Positions 1 to 11,489 of a stretch of 64,000 bases of DNA are shown one piece after another (the stretch's first letter is position 1; each line of letters starts with the position of its first letter). A program made the translations under genes and the position numbers. The DNA lies in the NCBI GenBank assembly GCA_902624015.1, contig CACNVV010000004.1:1-64000 (forward strand), given 5' to 3'. Source of the stretch: an uncultured Pelagibacteraceae bacterium (GTDB lineage: Bacteria; Pseudomonadota; Alphaproteobacteria; Pelagibacterales; Pelagibacteraceae). The notes under the pieces were generated by a model, which saw only the letters and a list, made by a program, of their open reading frames with translations, was not told the DNA's origin and did no database searches.

Positions 1-1
1 A

Positions 2-436
2 GGTGGAAGAAGATTTGGATTTTCAGCGCTTGTAGTTGTTGGAAATCAAGCAGGTAAAATTGGTATAGCTCACGCAAAAGCTAAACAAGTACCTGATGCT
101 ATAAAAAAAGCTAATGAGATGGCAAGAAGAAAACTTACTCATATACCATTAAGAGAAGGCAGAACGATACATCATGATGTTAAGGCAAAAGATGGCTCGG
201 GTAGAATAGTTCTAAGAGCTGCTTCAAAAGGAACAGGTATTATTGCAGGTGGTCCTGTAAGGGCAGTGTGTGAAGTTTTAGGAGTAAAAGATATTGTTGC
301 AAAATCTATGGGAACTTCTAACGCACACAATGTTATTAGAGCTACAATGAAAGCATTAATGAAACAAAGTTCACCAAAACAAATATCAGCAATTAGAAAT
401 AAAAAAATTTCTGAAATAATTGAAAAAAGAGGATAA
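2..436 (+). CDS. rpsE: 30S ribosomal protein S5 (5' end outside the window)
   Basis: Frame is open from base 2 ([45 protein letters not shown]...); S5 motifs; first gene before L15 and SecY. Confidence 0.97.
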   Translation, partial: GGRRFGFSALVVVGNQAGKIGIAHAKAKQVPDAIKKANEMARRKLTHIPLREGRTIHHDVKAKDGSGRIVLRAASKGTGIIAGGPVRAVCEVLGVKDIVAKSMGTSNAHNVIRATMKALMKQSSPKQISAIRNKKISEIIEKRG

Positions 437-888
437 TGATTACTTTAAATAATAGAGAAAAAATCAATAAATCTAAAATAAGAGTTGGAAGAGGAATTGG
501 CTCGGGTAAAGGAAAGACATCAGGTAGAGGTGTAAAAGGTCAAAAATCAAGATCTGGTGTAGCTATAAAAAGTTTTGAAGGTGGTCAAATGCCATTATAC
601 AGAAGACTTCCAAAAAGGGGTTTTAACCCAATATCAAAAGAGAGTGTTGCAATTTTAAATCTGGATAAGATTCAATCTTATATAGATAAAAAAAATATTA
701 ATCCAAATGAAGTATTAAACTCAGAATTATTAAAAAAACTTAAATTAATAAATAAAAATTCAAAAAAATTAAAAATTTTAGGAACTGGTGAAGTAAAAGA
801 TAAAATTAATATCGAAGCTGACCTAGCCTCTAAATCAGCAATAGAAAAACTAGAAAAAATTGGTGGATCTATTCAATTAAAAAAATAG
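436..888 (+). CDS. rplO: 50S ribosomal protein L15
   Basis: N-terminal [24 protein letters not shown] motif; operon position. Confidence 0.97.
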   Translation: MITLNNREKINKSKIRVGRGIGSGKGKTSGRGVKGQKSRSGVAIKSFEGGQMPLYRRLPKRGFNPISKESVAILNLDKIQSYIDKKNINPNEVLNSELLKKLKLINKNSKKLKILGTGEVKDKINIEADLASKSAIEKLEKIGGSIQLKK

Positions 889-897
889 TTTGTTTAT

Positions 898-2178
898 ATG
901 AGCGCATCATCATCAACAAATGATTTAAGAAATAGAATTATATTTACTATTTTAATTTTAGCCGTTTATAGATTTGGAACTTTTGTACCTTTACCAGGTA
1001 TAGATCCTGAGCAATTGAAAATAATGATGGAAGGCAATCAAAAGGGATTGTTAGGCATGTTTAATGTTTTTGCAGGAGGTGCAGTTAGTAGAATGGCAAT
1101 ATTTGCATTAGGTATAATGCCTTACATTTCTTCTGCAATTATAGTACAGCTTTTAACAGGGGTTTCTGATTATTTTAAAAATCTAAAAGCGCAAGGTGAG
1201 ACAGGAAGAGCCAAAATTACACAAATCACTAGATATGGAACAGTATTACTTGCAACAGTTCAAGGATATGGATTATCTGTTGGCTTAGAGTCGTCGGCTG
1301 ACTTAGTAATTAACCCAGGAGCTTTTTTTAAAATAACAACTGTTACAACAATTGTTGCGGGAACAATATTTTTAATGTGGCTAGGAGAACAAATTACTCA
1401 AAGAGGTATTGGTAATGGTATATCATTAATAATATTTGCGGGTATTGTTGCAGAAATTCCAAGAGCTTTGGTTACAACTTTTGAATTAGGAAGAACAGGT
1501 GCTGTTTCAACAATTATGATTTTGGCAATTTTTGTTTTATTGATATTAACAATTTTATTTGTGGTTTTCATGGAAAGAGCATTAAGAAAAATTCTTGTTA
1601 ACTACCCTAAAAGACAAATGGGAAACAAAATGTATGGTGGAGAATCGTCGCATTTACCCTTAAAGATTAACCAAGCTGGAGTGATTCCAGCAATTTTTGC
1701 TTCAGCGCTTTTACTTTTACCAGTAACGTTTTCAAACTTTTCATTTTCTAATAATGAAACATTTTTAAATTTGAGTTCTTATTTTACTCAAGGACAACCT
1801 CTTTATATGTTGCTTTATGCATCAGGAATAATATTTTTCACTTTTTTTTATACTTCTATAACATTCAATCCAACAGAAACTGCTGAAAATCTTAGAAAGT
1901 ATGGAGGATTTGTACCTGGAATTAGACCAGGTGAAAGTACTGCGATGTATATTGAAAACATTTTAACAAAATTAACTACGATTGGTGCCCTATATTTAAC
2001 TCTAGTTTGTTTGATGCCAGAATTTTTAATTGCAAACTATCCAATACCTTTTTATTTAGGTGGTGCATCTATATTAATTGTTGTTGTAGTAGCTATCGAT
2101 ACTGTAACACAAATACAAACAAGATTAATGAGTTCACAATACGAACAACTGATTAAAAAAACAAAATTTGGTAAGTAA
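898..2178 (+). CDS. secY: Protein translocase subunit SecY
   Basis: Multi-TM protein with FGTFVPLPGID, MPYISSAI and NPTETAENLRKYGGFVPGIRPG motifs. Confidence 0.98.
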   Translation: MSASSSTNDLRNRIIFTILILAVYRFGTFVPLPGIDPEQLKIMMEGNQKGLLGMFNVFAGGAVSRMAIFALGIMPYISSAIIVQLLTGVSDYFKNLKAQGETGRAKITQITRYGTVLLATVQGYGLSVGLESSADLVINPGAFFKITTVTTIVAGTIFLMWLGEQITQRGIGNGISLIIFAGIVAEIPRALVTTFELGRTGAVSTIMILAIFVLLILTILFVVFMERALRKILVNYPKRQMGNKMYGGESSHLPLKINQAGVIPAIFASALLLLPVTFSNFSFSNNETFLNLSSYFTQGQPLYMLLYASGIIFFTFFYTSITFNPTETAENLRKYGGFVPGIRPGESTAMYIENILTKLTTIGALYLTLVCLMPEFLIANYPIPFYLGGASILIVVVVAIDTVTQIQTRLMSSQYEQLIKKTKFGK

Positions 2179-2742
2179 GTGAATATAATTTTATTTGGAC
2201 CTCCTGGTGCTGGAAAAGGTACTCAGTCTAAATATCTTGTAAACAAATTAAATGCTTTTCAAATTTCAACAGGTGAACTTTTAAGAGAAGAAATCAAAAA
2301 AAATTCAGATATTGGTAAAGAAATAACCAATGACATGAATAGTGGAAAATTTATAAGTGATGATATTGTTAATAAACTTATAGAAAATTTAATATCCGAT
2401 CCCCAAAAAAAAAACAAATTAATCTTTGATGGATATCCTCGATCATTAAGTCAGGCAAAAAATTTAGAAGCATTACTAAAAAATTCAAATCAGAGCATAG
2501 ATTTAATTTTATTTCTAAATGTAGATAAAGAAACAATTCTTAAAAGGCTTGAAAAGAGAAAAATTATAGAAAACAGGTCTGATGATGATACTCATACGAT
2601 AATTTCAAGGTATGAGAAATACATGGAAACAACCCAACCAGTTCTAAATTTCTACTCTGAGAATCCAAATTTTAAAGAGATTGATGGAAGCTTAGAAATT
2701 GAAGAAATAATAAGGAAAATAGACACTTTTATCAATGTATAA
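2179..2742 (+). CDS. adk: Adenylate kinase (short form, GTG start)
   Basis: GPPGAGKGTQ P-loop, FDGYPRS motif; short LID; directly after secY. Confidence 0.96.
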   Translation: MNIILFGPPGAGKGTQSKYLVNKLNAFQISTGELLREEIKKNSDIGKEITNDMNSGKFISDDIVNKLIENLISDPQKKNKLIFDGYPRSLSQAKNLEALLKNSNQSIDLILFLNVDKETILKRLEKRKIIENRSDDDTHTIISRYEKYMETTQPVLNFYSENPNFKEIDGSLEIEEIIRKIDTFINV

Positions 2743-2746
2743 GACG

Positions 2747-2774
2747 TTGACTTTGATTAATCTTCTTATATAAA
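2747..2774 (+). promoter_or_regulatory. Candidate sigma70-type promoter for rpsM-rpsK-rpoA-rplQ
   Basis: TTGACT, 16-nt spacer, TATAAA in the adk-rpsM gap. Confidence 0.5.
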
Positions 2775-2797
2775 AGGCACAATTTATCACAAAAATT

Positions 2798-3181
2798 ATG
2801 GCTCGTATCGCAGGTATAAACATTCCACAGAATAAACTTGTTCACATAGGTTTAACTTATATTTATGGTATTGGTGATAAATTCTCTCAACAAATATGTT
2901 CATCTTTAGAAATCCCAAGAGCTAAAAGGGTAAATGAATTAACAGATGAAGAGATTTTAAAAATTAGAGAGTACATCGATCAAAACTTTAAAGTAGAAGG
3001 TGATTTAAGGAGAGATTATTCATTAAGTATAAAAAGATTAATTGATCTAGCTTGTTACAGAGGAACAAGACATAGAAAAAAATTACCTGTTAGAGGACAA
3101 AGAACTAGATGTAATGCTAGGACAAGAAAAGGAAAAGCAATCGCTATTGCTGGAAAAAAATTAACACCAACTAAAAAATAG
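2798..3181 (+). CDS. rpsM: 30S ribosomal protein S13
   Basis: [13 protein letters not shown] start and [25 protein letters not shown]. Confidence 0.98.
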   Translation: MARIAGINIPQNKLVHIGLTYIYGIGDKFSQQICSSLEIPRAKRVNELTDEEILKIREYIDQNFKVEGDLRRDYSLSIKRLIDLACYRGTRHRKKLPVRGQRTRCNARTRKGKAIAIAGKKLTPTKK

Positions 3182-3183
3182 TT

Positions 3184-3633
3184 ATGGCTAAAACTGATAA
3201 AGTTGAGAATAAAGATCAGAAAGTAGAAAAGTCTACTAAGAAAAGTGTAAAAAGTTCTTATTCAAAAAAGAAGAAAGTTAAGAAAAATATTTTAAATGGA
3301 ATTGCTTATGTGCAATCAACATTTAATAATACCATCATCTCTATTGCTGATACAAATGGAAACATAATTTCATGGGCATCTGCAGGACAAAAAGGGTTTA
3401 AGGGATCAAGAAAATCAACTCCTTATGCCGCACAGATAGCAGCCGACTCAGCAGCTTCGAAAGCTCTTGAGTATGGAATGAAAACTTTATCTGTTGAAGT
3501 TAAAGGCCCTGGATCAGGAAGAGAAACAGCTTTAAGAGCATTGCAAGCTAGAGGATTTAAGATTTTGTCAATCAAAGACACTACACCTATGCCTCATAAT
3601 GGAACTAGACCACCAAAGAAAAGGAGAGTTTAA
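3184..3633 (+). CDS. rpsK: 30S ribosomal protein S11 with Lys-rich N-terminal extension
   Basis: [46 protein letters not shown]. Confidence 0.97.
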   Translation: MAKTDKVENKDQKVEKSTKKSVKSSYSKKKKVKKNILNGIAYVQSTFNNTIISIADTNGNIISWASAGQKGFKGSRKSTPYAAQIAADSAASKALEYGMKTLSVEVKGPGSGRETALRALQARGFKILSIKDTTPMPHNGTRPPKKRRV

Positions 3634-4661
3634 TGGAAGTCGAAAATGTTAATGTAAAAAATTGGAAGTCATTAATCAAGCCATCTAAATTAGATGTTCA
3701 AATAAGTGACGACTTAACCCATGCAAAAATTGTAGCTGAGCCTTTAGAAAAAGGTTATGGATTAACTTTAGGAAATTCTCTAAGAAGGATTTTATTATCA
3801 TCTATAAGAGGTGCTGCTGTAACATCAATTCAAATTGATGGTGTTTTGCATGAATTCACTTCAATAAAAGGTGTTAGAGAAGATGTGACTGATATCGTTT
3901 TAAACGTAAAATCTTTAGCACTGAAAAGTAATTCTGAGGGTACAAAAAAATTAATTTTAGATGCTAAAGGACCTGGAGAAATTAAAGCTTCAGATATAGC
4001 TCCAGTTGCAGATGTTGAGATTTTAAATCCTGATTTAGTTATTTGTAATCTAGATGAAAATACTACTTTTCATATGGAGATGAATGTTAATACAGGTAAA
4101 GGATATGTTCCTGCAGAACTAAATAAACCTGAAGAGCCACCATTAGGCCTTATTGCTATAGACTCACTTTATAGTCCAGTTAAAAAAGTTTCATATTCAG
4201 TAAGTACTGCTAGAGAAGGTAAAGCACTAGATTATGACAAATTAATAATGGAAGTTGAAACTAATGGATCAATTTCTGCTGAAGATGCTGTAGCTTATTC
4301 AGCTAGAATTTTCCAAGATCAGCTTAAAATGTTTGTAAACTTTGATGAGCCAGTTGAAGCTCCTGTAAAAGAAGTTTCTACTGAACCTGAATTTAACAAA
4401 AACTTACTAAGAAAAGTAGATGAGTTAGAGTTATCAGTTAGATCAATGAACTGCTTAAAAAATGACAATATTATTTATATTGGTGATCTAGTTCAAAAAT
4501 CTGAAGGTGAAATGTTGAGAACACCTAATTTTGGAAGAAAATCATTAAATGAAATTAAAGAAGTTTTAACAGGTATGTCTCTATATTTAGGAATGGAAAT
4601 TCCTAACTGGCCACCAGACAACATTGCAGAAATGTCTAAGAAATTGGAGGAAGCAATTTAA
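3633..4661 (+). CDS. rpoA: RNA polymerase subunit alpha
   Basis: [22 protein letters not shown]; alpha-[17 protein letters not shown]. Confidence 0.98.
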   Translation: MEVENVNVKNWKSLIKPSKLDVQISDDLTHAKIVAEPLEKGYGLTLGNSLRRILLSSIRGAAVTSIQIDGVLHEFTSIKGVREDVTDIVLNVKSLALKSNSEGTKKLILDAKGPGEIKASDIAPVADVEILNPDLVICNLDENTTFHMEMNVNTGKGYVPAELNKPEEPPLGLIAIDSLYSPVKKVSYSVSTAREGKALDYDKLIMEVETNGSISAEDAVAYSARIFQDQLKMFVNFDEPVEAPVKEVSTEPEFNKNLLRKVDELELSVRSMNCLKNDNIIYIGDLVQKSEGEMLRTPNFGRKSLNEIKEVLTGMSLYLGMEIPNWPPDNIAEMSKKLEEAI

Positions 4662-5104
4662 TGAGACATGGTTTAGCAAATAAGAAGTTAAACAGAACAT
4701 CAGAGCACAGAAAAGCTCTACTTAAAAATATGCTTAATTCTTTAATTAAGTATGAGCAGATTAAAACTACTTTGCCAAAAGCTAAATTTTTAAAACCTCA
4801 AGCAGACAAAATAATAACATTAGGTAAAAAAGAAACTTTACAGACAACTAAAATGTTAGTTTCTAAATTACAAGATATTAAATCAGCTAATAAAGTTAAA
4901 AAAACACTTTCTAAAAGATATCAAGATAGAAAAGGTGGTTACACAAGAATAATTAAAGCTGGATTTAGATATGGAGATAATGCTCCAATGGCAATAATTG
5001 AATTTGTTGATAGAGACGTTGAAGCAAAAAGAGTTGATAAGCCAAAAAAGGATACAACTAAAGAGTCTCCTAAAACGGAAGAGAAAAAACAAGTTACATC
5101 TTAA
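4661..5104 (+). CDS. rplQ: 50S ribosomal protein L17
   Basis: [25 protein letters not shown]; follows rpoA. Confidence 0.97.
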   Translation: MRHGLANKKLNRTSEHRKALLKNMLNSLIKYEQIKTTLPKAKFLKPQADKIITLGKKETLQTTKMLVSKLQDIKSANKVKKTLSKRYQDRKGGYTRIIKAGFRYGDNAPMAIIEFVDRDVEAKRVDKPKKDTTKESPKTEEKKQVTS

Positions 5105-5114
5105 ATCTTAAATC

Positions 5115-6032
5115 ATGAAGAAATCTTACATCGTTGATTCAACGTGTAATGATATGCGTTTGGACAGATGGTTAAGATTAAAAATTGGCAAAATTCCACA
5201 AGGACTTGTGGAGAAATACTTAAGAACAGGTAAAATAAAACTCAATAGAAAGAAAGTTAAAAGTTCTTTTAAAGTAAAAACAAAAGATGAAATAAATACA
5301 TTCAACATTGAATTTAAAGAAACAATTCAACAAAAAAAAATTAAATTTTTACCATCAAAAGAAATTATAAAATCAAATGAAGATCAAATTATTGACAACA
5401 ATGATAATTTTATAGTTTTAAACAAAGCATCAGGCATATCAGTGCAAGGTGGAACTAAATCAAAAAAAAATCTAGTTGATATTTTTGCTAAAAGTGAAAT
5501 TTTTGAGGGAACAAAACCATATTCTGTTCACAGATTAGATAAAGATACTTCTGGAGTTTTTATAATGGCCAAAAATAGAGAGAGCGCTCAATTGCTTACT
5601 TCTTTATTTAGACTAAGAAAAGTACACAAAACATATTTAGCTATATGTCAAGGTGAAATAAATAAAAAATCTGGTGTATGGGATGATGATTTAATTAGGT
5701 ACGATGGTGATAAAAAAATAATTGAAAAAGCAAAAACAATTTTCAAAGTCATTGATAAAAATTCTGAAGCAAGTTTATTAGAATTGAAACCTGTTACTGG
5801 ACGAAAACACCAGTTAAGAAAACAATTATATGCAATTGGAAATCCTATATTTGGAGATACAAAATATAAATTATCAAATTCCAATAAAGGAATTAATAAA
5901 AATTTAATGTTACATTCATATCAAATTAAATTTAAAATTAATGACATAAAACATACTTATTCAGCATTGTTACCTGATTATTTTAAAAAACTATTAAAAT
6001 CTAAAAGACTTAGATTTTCAAATTTGAAATAA
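5115..6032 (+). CDS. rluC: RluC/RluD-family 23S rRNA pseudouridine synthase
   Basis: S4-like N-terminus and [18 protein letters not shown] catalytic motif. Confidence 0.85.
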   Translation: MKKSYIVDSTCNDMRLDRWLRLKIGKIPQGLVEKYLRTGKIKLNRKKVKSSFKVKTKDEINTFNIEFKETIQQKKIKFLPSKEIIKSNEDQIIDNNDNFIVLNKASGISVQGGTKSKKNLVDIFAKSEIFEGTKPYSVHRLDKDTSGVFIMAKNRESAQLLTSLFRLRKVHKTYLAICQGEINKKSGVWDDDLIRYDGDKKIIEKAKTIFKVIDKNSEASLLELKPVTGRKHQLRKQLYAIGNPIFGDTKYKLSNSNKGINKNLMLHSYQIKFKINDIKHTYSALLPDYFKKLLKSKRLRFSNLK

Positions 6033-6627
6033 AATTTTGAATTAATATATCACCTAGATTTGAATAATCCTGATCTAAAATATTTTTTAAATTAGTTACT
6101 CCTTTATCTGAAATACCACATGGTATAATTTTTTTATAATTTTCTAGATCATTATTTATATTTATTGCAAAACCATGATAAGCAATCCATTTGCTAACTC
6201 TGATACCTATTGCAGCGATTTTTTTGACTTCATTATTATATTTATACCATATACCGATATTATCTTTATCTGGAAAAGTTTCTATTTTATAAAATTTTAA
6301 AGTTTGAATTATTGTTTTTTCAATAGTTGTTATAAATTTTCTGATATCTTTTTTTTTTCTTAAATCTAAAACAAAATAACAAATTAATTGACCTGGTCCA
6401 TGGTAAGTAATTTTACCACCTCTATTCGTTTCTAATATTTTAATGGATTTATCAATAATCTCATTTTCTTTATAGGAAGTTCCTGCAGTAAAAACCTCAT
6501 TGTGCTCCAAAGTCCAAATTAATTCTTGCTCATTATTTTCATATAAATCCTTTAATCTTGACTCTAGTATATTAATAGCATCAAAATAATTTACTGGTTT
6601 TATTGACTTTTTGATCTCTATGTTCAT
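6010..6627 (-). CDS. lipB: Octanoyltransferase LipB
   Basis: [21 protein letters not shown] motif; [21 protein letters not shown]. Confidence 0.95.
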   Translation of the reverse strand: MNIEIKKSIKPVNYFDAINILESRLKDLYENNEQELIWTLEHNEVFTAGTSYKENEIIDKSIKILETNRGGKITYHGPGQLICYFVLDLRKKKDIRKFITTIEKTIIQTLKFYKIETFPDKDNIGIWYKYNNEVKKIAAIGIRVSKWIAYHGFAININNDLENYKKIIPCGISDKGVTNLKNILDQDYSNLGDILIQNFISNLKI

Positions 6628-6688
6628 TTATAATTTGTATTATCTTTATTATGTATTAATAGTGCAAATCTAAATTATAGGTAGATTT

Positions 6689-8062
6689 ATGTCTTTAACT
6701 AAAAAAACTAAAGATAAAAAAGTAAATTTTGAATTTAATAAAGAATATATAAGAGTTGTTACTAGCAAAATAGCTAACAATGACGCTCAATTTATTACTA
6801 ATTCATTTAATGAAATGCACCCTGCTGATGCTGCAGATATTATTGAGCACCTTAGCGAAGGGGATAGAGAAAGTTTAATTAAATTAAATAATTTCAATAT
6901 TGATCCAGAGGTTTTTGTTGAATTAAATGAGTCTATTCAATCAGAAATTATTACCTATCTATCTTCAGAGTCTATAGTAAGTATTCTAAAAGGTTTAGAG
7001 TCAGACGATGCTATATCTATATTGGAAAATGTTCCTGAAGAGGATAAAAATGCAATCCTTAGTTCTTTACCCCCTAAAGATAGATTTGCTCTACTAGAAA
7101 GCTTAAGCTATCCAGAGGATACTGCTGCTAGACTTATGCAGCGTGAATTTACAGCTATACCAAGTAATTGGTCTGTAGGTCAAACAATTGACTATTTAAG
7201 AGAAAACAAAGATTTACCAGAAGAGTTTTTAGAAATTTTTATTGTTAATGAAGATTTCAAACCAATAGGAACTGTTCCTTCCTCTAGAGTTTTAACAACA
7301 CCTCGAGATACTAAAATGGCTACAATTATGTCAGAATCTCAATTATTAATTCCTGTAGAAATGGATAAAGAGGAAGTTGCTAACTTATTTGAAAATTATA
7401 ATTTGAATTCAGCCGCTGTTGTAGACAAAAACAATAAATTAGTTGGTATGATTATGAACGACGACGTTTTAACAGTCTTGAAAGAGGAAGCTGAGGAAGA
7501 TGCTTTAAGATTAGCAGGGGTAGGAGATGAAGAAATTACTGATGGAGTTGTAAAAAAAACAAAGAGAAGATTCAATTGGCTTTTACTTAATTTATTTACT
7601 GCCTTTCTAGCAACATGGTGTATTAGTTTATTTGGAGCAACCATTGAACAAATGGTAGTATTAGCTTTCTTAATGCCTATTGTAGCTTCAATGGGAGGAA
7701 ATGCTGGAATGCAAACACTTGCAGTTACAGTAAGAACTATAGCTACAAATGATTTAACTCAAAATAATTTTTCATCCAATGTATTTAAAGAATTTTCTAT
7801 TGGTATTTTAAATGGAATTATATTTGCAGCTATAAGTGCTTTTATAGTTCAGATATGGTTTCAAGATAGTATCCTTTCAATGATTATAGCGATATCAATG
7901 GTACTAACAATGATCATTGCAGGATTATTTGGTATATTGGTTCCTTTTACATTAAAAAAAATGAATATCGATCCTGCTATTGCTTCAAGCGTCTTTGTTA
8001 CAACAATTACAGACGTAATTGGGTTTGTTTCTTTTTTAGGTGTTGGAGCTTATTTTTTATAA
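6689..8062 (+). CDS. mgtE: MgtE-type magnesium transporter
   Basis: MgtE N-domain and CBS domains, C-terminal membrane domain with MPIVASMGGNAGMQTLAV. Confidence 0.95.
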   Translation: MSLTKKTKDKKVNFEFNKEYIRVVTSKIANNDAQFITNSFNEMHPADAADIIEHLSEGDRESLIKLNNFNIDPEVFVELNESIQSEIITYLSSESIVSILKGLESDDAISILENVPEEDKNAILSSLPPKDRFALLESLSYPEDTAARLMQREFTAIPSNWSVGQTIDYLRENKDLPEEFLEIFIVNEDFKPIGTVPSSRVLTTPRDTKMATIMSESQLLIPVEMDKEEVANLFENYNLNSAAVVDKNNKLVGMIMNDDVLTVLKEEAEEDALRLAGVGDEEITDGVVKKTKRRFNWLLLNLFTAFLATWCISLFGATIEQMVVLAFLMPIVASMGGNAGMQTLAVTVRTIATNDLTQNNFSSNVFKEFSIGILNGIIFAAISAFIVQIWFQDSILSMIIAISMVLTMIIAGLFGILVPFTLKKMNIDPAIASSVFVTTITDVIGFVSFLGVGAYFL

Positions 8063-8064
8063 AA

Positions 8065-8880
8065 TTAAACGTTATCAATCAATCTGACATTATTTAAATA
8101 GTAAGCTATGAACAACCTTGAGTTATTAGTTGTTTTTGAGGGTTTAAGGTTTTTTATGTTTCTTAACTCTAGGTAATCAATTTTAATTTTATATTTATTT
8201 TTTAATTCTTTTTTTTGAGATATTAAAAAGTTTAAAATATTATTCTTGTTTTTAATATTTCTTTTTATATTTACTAATTTTTTATAAATATTTGCTGCAA
8301 CGTTTAAATTATATTTATTCAAAAGAAAATTCCTTGAGGAAAGTGCCACTCCATTCTTATCACGTATTGTTTTACAGGGTATTACTTTGGTTTTATATTT
8401 TCTTTCCAATAGTTTTTTAACCAAATATAATTGTTGAAAATCTTTTTCTCCCATAAATATTTTCTGAGGATTTATAATTTCGGTTAGTTTATACATCACA
8501 TCTAAAACTCCTTCAAAATGACCTTTTCTAAATTTAGCACACAAAATCTTATCTTTCTTGGATAGTTTAATTTTAGATTTATTTTTATTTTCATATATGT
8601 CGTTAAATTTAGGCAGATAAACAAAATCAATTTTTTTGCTTTTTTTTAAAATATTTAAATCCTTTTTAATATTTTGCGGATAGGACTTTAAATCTTTTTT
8701 GTTATTAAATTGTTTCGGATTAACAAAAATACTTACGATTGTTTTTTTACAAAGTTTATTTGATTTATTTATTAGTGATAAATGACCTTTATGTATTCCG
8801 CCCATAGTAGGAACAAAACCGAGGTCATTAAATGGCCTTAATGATTCTAATAATGATCTATTGTTTAATAAAACTTTCAT
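8065..8880 (-). CDS. panC: Pantothenate synthetase
   Basis: VPTMGGIHKGHLSLINKS, FMGEKDFQQLYLVKKL, KNGVALSSRNFLLN; start placed at MKVLLNNRSLL. Confidence 0.93.
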   Translation of the reverse strand: MKVLLNNRSLLESLRPFNDLGFVPTMGGIHKGHLSLINKSNKLCKKTIVSIFVNPKQFNNKKDLKSYPQNIKKDLNILKKSKKIDFVYLPKFNDIYENKNKSKIKLSKKDKILCAKFRKGHFEGVLDVMYKLTEIINPQKIFMGEKDFQQLYLVKKLLERKYKTKVIPCKTIRDKNGVALSSRNFLLNKYNLNVAANIYKKLVNIKRNIKNKNNILNFLISQKKELKNKYKIKIDYLELRNIKNLKPSKTTNNSRLFIAYYLNNVRLIDNV

Positions 8881-8914
8881 TTGTATTAAAATATTTAATA
8901 AGTAAAACATTTAA

Positions 8915-9730
8915 ATGATTAAACAAGCAATTATTCCTTTGGCAGGACTTGGAACTAGGTTATTGCCTTTAACAAGCGTCTTTCCTAAAGAACTTTTACC
9001 TATCAATGGAAGACCTGGAATTGAATATATTCTTGATGAGTGTTTTGAGGCAGGTATTAAAGAGGTTATCTTTATTATTTCCACTAAAAAATTAATGATT
9101 AAAAAATATTTTTATAGCGATCAATTTTACAAAAAAATAATTAAAAAAAAACAAGACCCTAGAATAATCAATGAGTATAACAAGATACTTAAATTTAAAA
9201 ATAAAATTAAATTTGTATTTCAAAATATACCAAAAGGCACAGGAGATGCTGTTCTTAAAACTCAAAAGTATATTAAAAATAAATATTTCTTAATGTTACT
9301 ACCAGATGATTTAATAATTAAAAAAAATTGTTCTAAAGCAATGATTAAAGTTCATAAAAAATACAAGTCCTCGGTTATGGCTTCTATGAGGGTAAAAAAA
9401 AATAATGTTACACGATGGGGTATATATAAAATTAATAAGAAATTAAATAAAAGAAACTTTTTTATTGGAGGTGTTATAGAAAAACCTACTGTTAGAAATG
9501 CTCCGTCCAATAATGCTGTTATAGGAAGATATATTTTGCCTCGATCAATTTTTACTAAAATTAAATCTTTAAAACCTAAAAGAGGTAAAGAAATACATAT
9601 AACTGATGCTATCCAGTTATTAATTAATGATAAAGAAAAATTTATAGCCCATAATTTTGAAGGTAAATATTTAGACTGTGGAACAATGAATGGTTACATA
9701 AACTCATCTATGGAAATAGGTAAATTATGA
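8915..9730 (+). CDS. galU: UTP-glucose-1-phosphate uridylyltransferase
   Basis: IIPLAGLGTRLLPLTSVFPKELLPI. Confidence 0.93.
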   Translation: MIKQAIIPLAGLGTRLLPLTSVFPKELLPINGRPGIEYILDECFEAGIKEVIFIISTKKLMIKKYFYSDQFYKKIIKKKQDPRIINEYNKILKFKNKIKFVFQNIPKGTGDAVLKTQKYIKNKYFLMLLPDDLIIKKNCSKAMIKVHKKYKSSVMASMRVKKNNVTRWGIYKINKKLNKRNFFIGGVIEKPTVRNAPSNNAVIGRYILPRSIFTKIKSLKPKRGKEIHITDAIQLLINDKEKFIAHNFEGKYLDCGTMNGYINSSMEIGKL

Positions 9731-11025
9731 AACTATGTATGATTGGAACAGGTTATGTTGGTTTAGTAAGCGGAGTATGCTTTTCTGACTTAGGAAACAT
9801 AGTTTATTGTGTTGATAAAGATATTAATAAAATCAATTCTTTAAATAAAGGATTAGTCCCAATATACGAACCTGGGCTAGAGGAAATCTTAAAAAAAAAT
9901 CACAAGCAAAAAAGATTATTTTTTACATCTAACTTAAAAAAAGCAGTTCAAAATTCAGATATAATTTTTATTTGTGTTGGTACTCCTACAAAAAAAAATA
10001 GTAACTCTGCAGATTTAAAATATGTTTTCAATGTTGCAAATGAGCTCAAAAAATTAATATCTAAATATAAAATTATTGTTACAAAATCAACTGTTCCTGT
10101 AACTACAGGAGATAAAATTGAAAAAATTTTAAACAATTTAAGAAAAAAAAAATTAATTGATGTAGTTTCAAATCCTGAATTTTTGAGAGAAGGTGAGGCT
10201 ATAAGAGACTTTACTTATCCAGATCGTGTTATAATTGGTACAGAAAGTAAAAAAGCAAATAAGATACTTAAATCTCTATATATGCCAATAATAAAAAAAA
10301 GCAGCAGATACATTAATACATCAAGAAGAGGTGCTGAATTAATTAAATATGCTTCAAATTCATTTCTAGCAACTAAAATTTCATTCATAAATGAGTTAGC
10401 AAACTTGTGTGAAAAAACAGGTGTAGATATTAAAGATGTATCCTTAGGTATGGGTTTAGACCAGCGTATTGGTGGTAGATTTCTAAGGGCTGGACCAGCC
10501 TATGGTGGATCTTGTTTTCCTAAAGATACCCGTGCTCTAATTGATATTGGAAATAAATTTAAAACTGATTTAACAATTGTAAAAAGTGTAGTTTCATCAA
10601 ATGATTCAAGAAAAACCTTACTTTTAGAGAGAGTAAAATCAATTTTGAACAACAAGTTAAAAAATAAAAAAATTGCTGTTCTAGGTGTGACTTTTAAACC
10701 AAATACAGATGATATGCGTGAAGCATCAAGCGTTCCTATAATTAACTATTTAAATAAAAAAAATAGTAAAATAAGTTATTATGATCCTTCAGGTGAGAAA
10801 ATTGAATTCAAAAATTTAAAAAATGTTAAATTTTCAAAAAGTATCACATCAGCGTGTTTTAATGCAGATTTAGTCATTTTGCATACAGAATGGAATGATT
10901 TTAAATTACTTAATTTTAAAAAATTAGTTAAAAAAACCAATTTTAAAATATTTGATATGCGTAATATATATTCTCCTTTAAAGATGAAGAAATTAAATAT
11001 TAAATATTTTAGTATTGGAAGATAA
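9727..11025 (+). CDS. ugd: UDP-glucose 6-dehydrogenase
   Basis: MIGTGYVGLVSGVCFSDLG Rossmann motif; GPAYGGSCFPKDTRAL catalytic Cys motif; overlaps galU by 4 nt. Confidence 0.94.
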   Translation: MKLCMIGTGYVGLVSGVCFSDLGNIVYCVDKDINKINSLNKGLVPIYEPGLEEILKKNHKQKRLFFTSNLKKAVQNSDIIFICVGTPTKKNSNSADLKYVFNVANELKKLISKYKIIVTKSTVPVTTGDKIEKILNNLRKKKLIDVVSNPEFLREGEAIRDFTYPDRVIIGTESKKANKILKSLYMPIIKKSSRYINTSRRGAELIKYASNSFLATKISFINELANLCEKTGVDIKDVSLGMGLDQRIGGRFLRAGPAYGGSCFPKDTRALIDIGNKFKTDLTIVKSVVSSNDSRKTLLLERVKSILNNKLKNKKIAVLGVTFKPNTDDMREASSVPIINYLNKKNSKISYYDPSGEKIEFKNLKNVKFSKSITSACFNADLVILHTEWNDFKLLNFKKLVKKTNFKIFDMRNIYSPLKMKKLNIKYFSIGR

Positions 11026-11487
11026 TTAATTTAATTCAAATATTGCATCAACTTCAACAGATACACCCAATGGTAAACTATTTGTGCTAACAGCTGCTCT
11101 CGTATGCATTCCTGCTTCACCAAAAACAGAAGCAATTAAATCTGATGCACCATTAATCACTTTTGGTTGATCAGTAAAGTTATCAGTTGAATTAACAAAA
11201 CCTGTTAATTTTACGCACGATTTAATTTTAGAAAGATCTCCATTACAAGCTACTTTTGCTTGAGATATAATACTTAAACCACATCTTTCAGCTGCTTTGT
11301 AACCATCATCTACAGATAGATCTTTTCCAACTTTTCCTTTTATTAATTCACCATTTTCTGAAATAGAAATTTGTCCCGAAATATAAAGTAAATTACCAAC
11401 AATTTTTGTTGCAACATAAGAACCAACGGGTGGTTTTGCTTCCGGAAGGTTAATTTTTAATTCTTTAATTTTATTTTCAAAATTCAT
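11026..11487 (-). CDS. RidA/YjgF family protein
   Basis: YISGQISISENGELIKGKVG; RAAVSTNSLPLGVSVEVDAIFEL. Confidence 0.88.
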   Translation of the reverse strand: MNFENKIKELKINLPEAKPPVGSYVATKIVGNLLYISGQISISENGELIKGKVGKDLSVDDGYKAAERCGLSIISQAKVACNGDLSKIKSCVKLTGFVNSTDNFTDQPKVINGASDLIASVFGEAGMHTRAAVSTNSLPLGVSVEVDAIFELN

Positions 11488-11489
11488 AT

